64,000 bases of DNA from Turritopsis dohrnii (Eukaryota; Cnidaria; Hydrozoa; Anthoathecata; Oceaniidae): NCBI GenBank assembly GCA_027922465.2, contig BQMF02000254.1, forward strand, positions 372,001 to 436,000, read 5' to 3'. This document shows positions 57,101 to 64,000 of the stretch, piece by piece. Made by a program: the position numbers and the translations under genes. The notes under the pieces were generated by a model. That model had not been told where the DNA came from. It worked only from the letters and a program-made list of their open reading frames with translations, and ran no database searches. Position 1 is the stretch's first letter. Every line of letters starts with the position of its first letter.

Positions 57101-58779
57101 GCATTGTGCACCAACTTACCGAACACTTTCTCTTATCGTTGCATCTGCAAACCTGGTTACCAAGGAGACGGATTGACATGTGATAAAGTTATTCACGAAG
57201 AAAGTCATGAGTGTAAGTCTTTTATTAAATGTTTAAACCAATAGCTTCTAGACGAAGAAAAACAATTGTCAATCAATCATGAAAAGTCTAATCATGCTTC
57301 ACTCCATAATCCCATATGTTGTCCTGTAACGTGCCGATAACTTATTAAAAATCGCTGACGACTCCGTAAGAATTACCAAAGATTCCGTGAAGACTGCCGA
57401 TTATTTAATCCCACTTGTTGTTTCAGGGTCTGATGAAGCGATCATCATCGTGTCTGTTATGTTTGCAGTGTGTTTCGTTGTCATCGTCGCTTTGATCGCT
57501 TTCCTGTGTATTAAACGAGTCAAGCCGTCGTCAAGGTTAGTGAAGCATGTGTATATGCACGGTTGCTCGTGAATCGCGTTTCACGGCAGTTCGAGAAACT
57601 CTTGTAAAGGCTTGATTTTTAATTATTCACCCCACATGAGTCTCCTTGATCATAACAAAGAAAACCATGTTACTAATAGACCTTTCCCGAATTTCTGCTG
57701 AATTGTGGCCGAGTTTCATAGCTAACCTCGATTTCATGCGATTCATTGTTTCACTGATTTCATTACTTTGTAACTTAAGTCCCTATTATTCCAAATTCCC
57801 ATTCGAATAAGTTATCGTGCCTAACCTCGCTTTTAAAATTCAAACTACTTCAGTTCAGTTTGAAAGCGAGGTTACACACGATAACTCGCCCATAATACAG
57901 CGTTCAAACAGAAATTCGGAAAGTGTTCTATTTTATTTTCATCTATCATCTAATACTATGCCCGTCAGAAGATCACTGCGATTAAGAGCATTGTTATATA
58001 AATAATGTGTATTAAATAATGCACTCCTGCGCAGTGATTTTTCATCTATCATCTAATACCATGCCCGTCAGAAGATCACCGCAAATAAGAGCATTTTTAT
58101 ATAAATAATGTGTATATTTCTATGGAAATGCACTCCTGCGCAGTGATTTTTCAAAAAATTTGCTCACTGTGTGATCGGCCTTGATTTTGATTTTCACTGA
58201 AAAATTTTAATTTTAAGCGATTTCAAAGAAAGAGATAATGGATGAACGCGTTATTTTTGTTTTTTAGTTACAACACTGGTATGGGTAAACAAGGCTATGA
58301 TAATTATTACGATTCCAAGAAGATCGAAGCTGATGAAAAGAATATCAGATTACAAATGTATATGTCAGCAGATCTCTCACCACAACAAACAAGATATGAC
58401 AAAGTGCCGGCACCGATGAACTATGAGGTAAATATTTTCTAAAGCCTCTATTTACTTCACGTAGCTGATCTTACCTTGTGGTCTAAAATATATTTGACTA
58501 GGTTTATTTCATGCACTTTTGACGGGTTTAAATTGAAACCGTTTCTCATTGATTTGTATGTCGGAGTAATATTTCGACCTTTTTGAAACCACTACACTGC
58601 ACACTCAAGAGTCATTTTTGAAAATGAGATTTTGTTGCAATAATAAGCATCCACAGGAGGAATGTTTAAAAGTCTGATCGAACTCGTCAGTGTGTACATC
58701 AGGCCTTACGATAGACTGGTATGAATTTTTATTTCAGGCGGATGAAAAGCAGAAGGGCGTGACAACAATGCAGATGTGA
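45174..58779 (+). CDS. Membrane glycoprotein: 3 x D8C, Thr-rich linker, SEA, EGF, TM (interrupted by a stop)
   Basis: Exons: 45174-45330, 45763-46032, 46115-46381, 46504-46665, 46742-47476, 47845-47898, 47981-48120, 56116-56174, about 56253-56491, 57063-57212, 57427-57535, 58268-58427 and 58738-58779. Phases agree except for an uncertain border near 56222-56253. Three cysteine-rich D8C units of the uromodulin/GP2 kind are seen, marked by [11 protein letters not shown]...[16 protein letters not shown] and [11 protein letters not shown]...VILVQKC...CPARYC. A Thr-rich mucin-like linker (about 46755-47020) precedes the third. A SEA domain is split over 47981-56491 ([11 protein letters not shown] ... 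[11 protein letters not shown]). Then come a calcium-binding EGF ([10 protein letters not shown]), a hydrophobic helix (about 57440-57510) and a tail with [14 protein letters not shown]. In-frame TAA at 47404-47406 replaces the expected Tyr in TF-VYQL. The signal-peptide exon was not found. A P-like element occupies the SEA intron. Confidence 0.7.
48728..50375 (+). CDS. Zinc-finger accessory protein of the P-like element, 460 aa
   Basis: Exons are 48728-49055, 49179-49256 and 49399-50375, all with GT-AG borders. The sum is 1383 nt and the frame is open. The N-terminus is very acidic ([24 protein letters not shown]). One zinc finger follows, [21 protein letters not shown] (C-x2-C, H-x3-C). The C-terminal domain contains [20 protein letters not shown] and [21 protein letters not shown] know this block from uncharacterised proteins in invertebrate genomes, often next to P-type transposases. 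The function is unknown. Co-residence with the transposase inside shared inverted ends suggests a role in transposition, target choice or regulation. Confidence 0.7.
50376..51826. other. Non-coding middle of the P-like element
   Basis: This is the region between the two convergent gene ends. It is AT-rich with no convincing frame and probably carries both 3' untranslated regions. Confidence 0.5.
51827..55127 (-). CDS. P-element/THAP9-type transposase, about 890 aa
   Basis: Exons are 55127-53241, 53146-52985, 52901-52713, 52485-52350 and 52125-51827. The sum is 2673 nt in one open frame. The N-terminus starts MENHIKI with a zinc-binding region (CRLCGRK ... FPKHLCNGC). The RNase H-like core shows [16 protein letters not shown], the block [25 protein letters not shown] and [15 protein letters not shown]. 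Later exons give [38 protein letters not shown] and [19 protein letters not shown], all as in P element and THAP9 proteins. Candidate catalytic residues are the Asp in FDEM, the Asp in SDGA and the Glu in DPLE. An open extension to 55202 exists, but the Met at 55127 precedes the first zinc ligands. It acts on the inverted ends described for the element. Confidence 0.85.
57811..57885. repeat. 75-bp hairpin with about 24-bp arms
   Basis: GTTATCGTGCCTAACCTCGC (57811-) pairs with GCGAGGTTACACACGATAAC (-57885) with two mismatches. It lies in an intron of the membrane protein gene and looks like a tiny MITE. Confidence 0.75.
57935..58148. repeat. Two-copy tandem repeat of about 104-110 bp
   Basis: Two units share TTTTCATCTATCATCTAATA, TGCCCGTCAGAAGATCAC and GCACTCCTGCGCAGTGAT. 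The second has an 11-base insertion. Confidence 0.8.
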
Positions 58780-59804
58780 ATGTATAACGTCATCATAACC
58801 TCGTTTTGAGATTTCATGAACAGTCTCGAGATTATTTCAACAATATCATGCTATATCAATATCTATGTCTTCTCACAATTTGCATGGCTACTCTAAGTTT
58901 ACGCCACTCTTTTAATGCCTCCTCTGATCAACGCCCTTCAATATGCGCCCAATTAGATTTTGAATTAAATCTTATAATCTCCCGATCGTGACTTGAAACT
59001 GCAAATTTTAGCACAGATGGTTATCACATTTCCAAATAACTTATCTTTCAAACCCGACCAATGAATTGCCGGAAGAAAGTTGTGTGGATGATTGAGTTTA
59101 TATTTTCCTCGTTTTCATTGAGACGTCTGGGATTATCAAGTAAACTTTCTTCTATAAAAAATCTAGGAAACATGTTTCATGTAATTTCTGTATATATTAT
59201 AATCTGCATTATTTTACCCCCTGAAACACGGGCAGAACAGGGAGGGGGGGGGGGTGCCTTATATTCTACACGTATCCATTTCAAATTTTGTATAAAGTTT
59301 ATGAATAAGGAATTTCGTCAAATTTTATGTTGTTGATTTATCACCCAATACAAAAACAGTCGATGAGAAGAAATATATAAATCTTGACGACCTTTTGACG
59401 TTCTTTTGACGTCTATTTGATTACTAAAATGCACAGCCTTTCTTATCACCTCCAGTCACACTCGCCACTTTTGTCCGACAAAGGTTTCTACAATAAACGT
59501 GTAATTTTTGAAACTGGTAATGTAGGATTAAAAAAATTGTTTTTTAACAGATTTTTTTTCAGGGATTTTTTACAGCCTGGTGAAGAGACCTGGCGATTAC
59601 GAAGATTGCGACGCTTAAAATTCAGTGTAATCGTCGTAGTCGTCTAATATGAACACGTCAGAATCGTCATAAACGCCTGGCGATTTCGACGATGAATTAT
59701 CGATAATTACTCTGACATTTTGAAATGTGAAAATATTTTTTTTTCAGGGGTATAACTTGCAAACCAATATGAACATTCAACTTAAGTTGAAGATGCTATT
59801 AACC
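58780..59804. other. Non-coding stretch after the membrane protein gene
   Basis: No gene is seen. A CGCC-type island lies near 58901-58955, a nine-base G run at about 59242-59250, and two CCTGGCGATT.CGA words at about 59590 and 59670. Confidence 0.5.
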
Positions 59805-61330
59805 TAATGTTACAGAACCATTACTACATGCAGGATACTGCGTGTAACATGTCAAGAAGAACCAATAATATTTTTGGAGACAAGAATGTATCGATGAAAA
59901 AAAAAAATGTCTAATCTCCCTTATAAATCATGGTATAATTCTAATAGTCTGATCGAATATTTTCATCTTGAAAAACTCGTAATTTTACAAAGCATTTGAA
60001 AGAAGAAGAAAGCTTTATTGAAACATCTGGATTAATAAGAGCATGAATATCATATGGGGAGGATAGGTGGTTTGACCATGATGATTTTCAATACTATGAC
60101 ACGAATTCAAAAATTCAAAATTATTTCACAACACGTGCTGTGTTACACTAGCCTGTAGCAACGCTAAAATAATTAACCTTTTCATGAAATACATCATTGT
60201 ATACATCGCCTCGTTTCTAAGTTTATGGATTATTACATGCTTAACCTTACTGAAACAGTTTCGTGAAAAAAGTTGTTTTTTTCCTTGAGGTGTATTGAAA
60301 TTCAGTTTGAAAACGAGACGTTGTTTGTTGTGACGTAATTCATGAGAGTTCTATTCAAAACAGCAAAAACCTCACTTTCAAGTTGTACAATTATAACATT
60401 TCGCTTTATGGAAGGAAGCGATATATCAGTTTATCATTCCTAAGTACGTGTATAATTAAAGAAATAAATAAATAAATAGAAACGAGTGGTATTTAAGAAA
60501 AGAAGCACGGAAAAGCTTCAGGAGATGTCAAGGTTTGGTTGAAGCAAGCGGTTTGAAGCCTCTGTATGATGCATGATTGGTGTGCAAAATAGGTTGTAGA
60601 AATGGATTGGTACCTAAAGCACGGACAAACAAATAAGAAGACATAATTTTCAATACGAGGCTGAACTGGAAAAGGTTCAGAAAGGAGGACTTCGATATCC
60701 ACGTCATAACTTATGAAACATATCTAGCCTCGTTTCTAAGTTGATTGAAGCAGTTATCTTTTAAAACATGAAAGGCTAGATTCATCTCACACATTTTTCT
60801 TTCACATTTCAAAAACAAAGCATCAGAAGACATTCTCTTCCTAAATAAATTCCATGATGACGTTAAATGTTTTCATGTCTCGATAAGTAAGTAATTATAA
60901 GTAAACATTTGTAGCTAAACTAATTTAAATATCAAGGTTAATTTCTTCTGTACGCACATCCCTCCCACATTCCACCTTATATACACCATACCACAAAATA
61001 GCTTGCTTATAAGAATTCAACACGGGTAAATCGCAGTAAAAAAATGGCTTAAAAGTAAACATGAGATACCTCTATTATGTAAACATGACCAACATGGAAA
61101 CGAGCTCGGGATGAATTTCCGATGAGCTTCCTTCCAGATCTTAGTGATTTCAAAAGTATAGGTTGAAAACGAGGCAATGAATATAGGGACTCTGCGTGAG
61201 AAACCACTTGAGCTGATGTTAGATGTCTTCATCATAATTTATCTGACGTGACTTTGGCAGCGTTCAACTCAGGCGCATTAAATGACAACAGAGTTAAAGT
61301 TTCCGGTGACTTGAAAAAAAGAGGCTAGTT
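59805..61330. repeat. Diverged copy C of the 10-16 kb repeat
   Basis: The segment 59805-60680 follows the order of 11345-12300 (ACGAGACGTTGTTTGTTGTG, GAAACGAGTGGTATTTAAGA). The segment 60683-61330 follows 12309-12965. Many small gaps mark it as older than the A/B pair. Partial repetition of its end recurs at about 61660-61760. Confidence 0.75.
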
Positions 61331-61571
61331 AAATAACTGTTATAGCTGTCTTCAAACATGACCATGATCCTGTTTGTTTTCCTTTGTAGGATTCTTCTGG
61401 TGATTTTAGACTCGATACAAAACAAATTGAAAAATTTTAGATATAGTAATTTATCAGGTGCTTATCCTTGGTGATATCACTTTGTGCCTTGCGAGGACGT
61501 TATAGGGGTTGCTTGTATACATTTTTGTTTTTGTGTAATATACTTATAAAAAAGAAAATAAAAAAAGATGC

Positions 61572-61662
61572 CCAACCTCGTACGCAGGTTCTTCGCCGCC
61601 GTCCGTATTATCGAAATTATAAAAATTATCGAAAAGGCAAGAAACCCTGGGCACAAGGTTGG
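61572..61662. repeat. 91-bp hairpin related to 12786-12861
   Basis: CCAACCTCGTACGCAGGTTC at the left pairs imperfectly with a right arm ending CCCTGGGCACAAGGTTGG. The word order matches the hairpin at 12.8 kb with more substitutions. Confidence 0.65.
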
Positions 61663-62142
61663 TTAGATGCCTTCATCATAACTTATCTGACTTGACTTCG
61701 GTAGCGTTTAACTCAGGCGAATTAAATGAAAATTTCAAAAAGAGGCTAGTGTTAAATAACTGTTAAAGCTGTCTTTCATGACCAACATGAAAACGAGGTC
61801 TGCATTCAGCGAAGACTGAATACAGTTCCTGATGAATTTCTATTGAGTCTTTATTTATCACAACGATCACAGCCTCGTTTCAGATCTTAGTGATTTCAAA
61901 ACTACAGCAGGTTAATGAAAACATTTATGAGGAATTCCTCCAATCAAATTATCGGAAAAAATACACTTGAAAACGAGGCAGTGAATATAGGAGGGAGGCA
62001 GTCATACAATACAACGGACATTTTATTTCAGGCTTCTTCATGTTGAAATAAGAAACATGAACAACACTTTACATTCAATAATATTTCTTCCATAAACCAA
62101 ACATGACCAGATTGCATAACACAAACTCATAACCTTCAATGC

Positions 62143-62700
62143 AGCGACTCTGCTGGGGGTCTGCACACTTGTTCATAAATGTTGTCGGCTGTGTGTGTGT
62201 GTTAGAAAAAAGTTTCTTTGAAGAGGAAAACACCACGCTATTATTAAAACATTTTATAGAACAGTGAAACTTTTCAAAGTCAACATCAGGTATGGTTAAA
62301 ACATAATGAATCAAGGAGCGACTCTGCGGGGGGTCTACAATAAATTGCTAAACTGTGAAATAAACAATTTCGTAAATAAATAAATAAATAAATTCTAGAA
62401 TCTTCATGTATTAATAGAAAAACTTTTCTGACTTAAAAACATCAACTTGTAACAAAATTCAAACACGAAACAGAAACGATTTGTTCTTACAGTAGCGACT
62501 CTGCGGGGGGTCTTTTTCTTCTATTAGATAATTGCATCAACTGTATTTGGAGTCTGGACACGAAGTTGATATAAGTTAACATATGATTAATAAAAAATGA
62601 ATTAAGTTCATCAATAAATAAATAAATACAAGTATGAAAACTAAACAAACATGAAACGAAAGATTTTTTTTGCGTTAGCGACTCTGCGGGGGGTCTTTCT
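62143..62700. repeat. Four copies of a 20-nt GC-rich motif in 174-183 bp spacing
   Basis: AGCGACTCTGCGGGGGGTCT occurs at 62317, 62494 and 62677 without change, and at 62143 with one or two changes. The AT-rich sequence between copies is partly repeated (TAATTGCAT, ACGAAGTTG.TA, AATAAATAAATA) but much less conserved. Confidence 0.85.
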
Positions 62701-62983
62701 TTCAATAGGATAATCGCATTAATTGTTTTGGTAGTTTGGGTACGAAGTTGGTAAATTAAGATGGTAATTATAATTGCCTCAATAACAGAAAGTGTTTTAA
62801 TATGTGTAAATAAATAAATTTAAATATATACAATTAAAAATGTCATCACGGATGGTTCCTACAACAAAAACAAAACATCATTAGCGTGTTGTCATGGTAA
62901 CGATAGGAAACTTTTCATTAAAATAGTCTTTTCCATCCAACTTTTTTCTGATAAAAACATTTCAATGAAATATTTACTTACTT

Positions 62984-63465
62984 TTAGTGTTGAAGAAGAA
63001 ATTCCCTTATTCGTTTCTTCTTTTCATCGTCACGTCTCCACTGACACGCCACATCATATGCAGTGTCGCCATAACTATCTTTAATATGACGATCTGCTCC
63101 GTGACGTATCAGGAGTTTAACACATTCGAAATGACCATTCGCTGATGCGTAGTGAAGTGGTGTTCTGTTGTCGTTATCTTGTTTGTTGATGAGATAATGA
63201 GGTGCGGATTTTAAAAGGAGGGAGAGACAATCGAAATAATTATTAGATGCAGCTAGATGAAGTGCTGTTCGTCCATAGTCGTTCGTTGCTTCTATATCTG
63301 AACCTCTCTCAAGTAATAATCGAACAATCGATGGTTTGTCGCAAGAAGAAGCATGCATTAAAAGTGTCCATCCACTACCACCCCTCATCTTCACGATCGA
63401 TGGAGAGATTGTGAGGTGGTGTTCGATGGATGACACGTCGCCATTCCAGATAAGACGTCGAAGAT
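62984..63465 (-). CDS. Ankyrin-repeat protein, 3' exon
   Basis: The exon opens after a TTTTAG acceptor at 63466 and reads LRRLIWNGDVSSIEHHL. Ankyrin units follow with GSGWTLLMHASSC...LLLERGSDIEATND, YGRTALHLAASNN, NRTPLHYASANGH...LLIRHGADRHIKDS and YGDTAYDVA. It ends REFLLQH and TAA at 62986-62984. A GTAAGT site directly after the stop could allow alternative splicing. Upstream exons lie outside the window. The protein cannot be named from repeats alone. The 20-nt motif array lies just downstream in the direction of transcription. Confidence 0.75.
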
Positions 63466-64000
63466 CTAAAATAAATGAAAAATAAATGATAAAAAGAATG
63501 AAGAATAATCGAAATAAAAATAGATTTTAAATGGAAAGAAATTCTAAACAACTAATAATTAATAATTATAACAAATAAAAATAAAAAGTAAAACTAAATA
63601 AAAAAGGTTTTAGAATTTATCAGAAATTTTGTGAAATGACAACGTTCATTTTGTGGGATTATTTTCTAAACCAATCAAAAGAACTGACGTTTTATGATGC
63701 GTACCTCCCCTGGTGAATCGCAAAGGTGACGCAAGTGGAGTAGGTGGTTGTGGAACGCCGCGGATGGGTGCACCCACCACCTATGACGTCATAGCAAAAC
63801 TTAATGACGTGTATCTCTTTAAGTGTTTGTCACAGACATATGGTTCTATATATCATTTTAATCAGCTTTTCAAGCTCTAACTGATGGTAAATAAATCTTA
63901 AAGCGAAATGAATCTTCATAATTTCTGTACGTTCTGGATCCGAAAATTGGTAAGCCAGATACGTTTCCAATTCAAAATGTGATCGAGCAATAGAAATATT
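63466..64000. repeat. Dispersed repeat, second copy, running out of the window
   Basis: This is the direct counterpart of 35796-36330. The copy fills the start of the intron upstream of the ankyrin exon, and its first bases contain the exon's splice acceptor in reverse complement. Confidence 0.8.

Noticed and set aside
62143..62700. CRISPR-like spacing of a 20-nt repeat
   Set aside because: The intervals are about 155 bp, related to each other and AT-rich; the locus is eukaryotic.

Overview
This is AT-rich eukaryotic nuclear DNA from an animal, most likely a cnidarian. Genes are split by short GT-AG introns. One host gene encodes a D8C/SEA/EGF/transmembrane protein and another has ankyrin repeats. 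The transposon mix (P-like, maT, mariner-like, BEL, hAT-like, RAG1-like zinc-finger transposase) fits a cnidarian or another early-branching metazoan. The species assignment is inference. All exon models were made by hand from splice sites and reading frames, without searches.

Region 1-20.8 kb has few genes. It holds a broken DD41D mariner-like transposase (1-667), a 161-bp MITE, a 1.85-kb fold-back palindrome (3060-4904), a diverged segmental duplication (5988-6840 and 7591-8540), a HIRAN-like exon (minus), two nearly identical 1.95-kb direct copies (10345-12294 and 14656-16598), LINE scraps, a 2.8-kb hAT-like element with 5-bp target duplication (16672-19506), and a dead gene with a cysteine-rich CXC tail whose in-frame stops are all TGA.

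Region 20.86-35.51 kb is a nest of elements. The outer shell is a transposon flanked by TTAA. Its N-terminal exon resembles the zinc-binding/RING part of RAG1 (21311-22310) and its DDE transposase exons lie 10 kb away (32736-34982). Its ends share CACGGC and an inner 26-bp block separated by 22 bp on one side and 12 bp on the other (after a 7-bp terminal block), recalling the 12/23 spacing of V(D)J signals. Inside sits an apparently intact three-gene unit: a tyrosine recombinase with C2H2 and SANT-like domains, a small acidic two-exon protein, and a nine-exon superfamily 3 helicase. Between the genes lies a 1.6-kb array of 114-116 bp units in alternating orientation that looks like an iteron origin. 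A MITE and an intact DD37D maT element complete the nest. I regard the recombinase + helicase + iteron unit as the best candidate for an undescribed replicating mobile system.

Region 35.5-44.8 kb has a dispersed repeat, a decayed BEL/Pao retrotransposon with an inverted duplication in gag, and isolated FN3 and MADF exons (minus).

Region 45.2-58.8 kb is one host gene: three D8C domains, a Thr-rich linker, SEA, EGF, one transmembrane helix and a short tail. A complete 7.4-kb P-superfamily element with two convergent intact genes sits in the intron that splits the SEA domain. The third D8C domain carries an in-frame TAA where Tyr is expected.

Region 59-64 kb has a third, diverged copy of the 10-16 kb repeat, four regularly spaced copies of a 20-nt GC-rich motif, an ankyrin-repeat exon (minus), and a second copy of the 35.8-kb repeat running out of the window.
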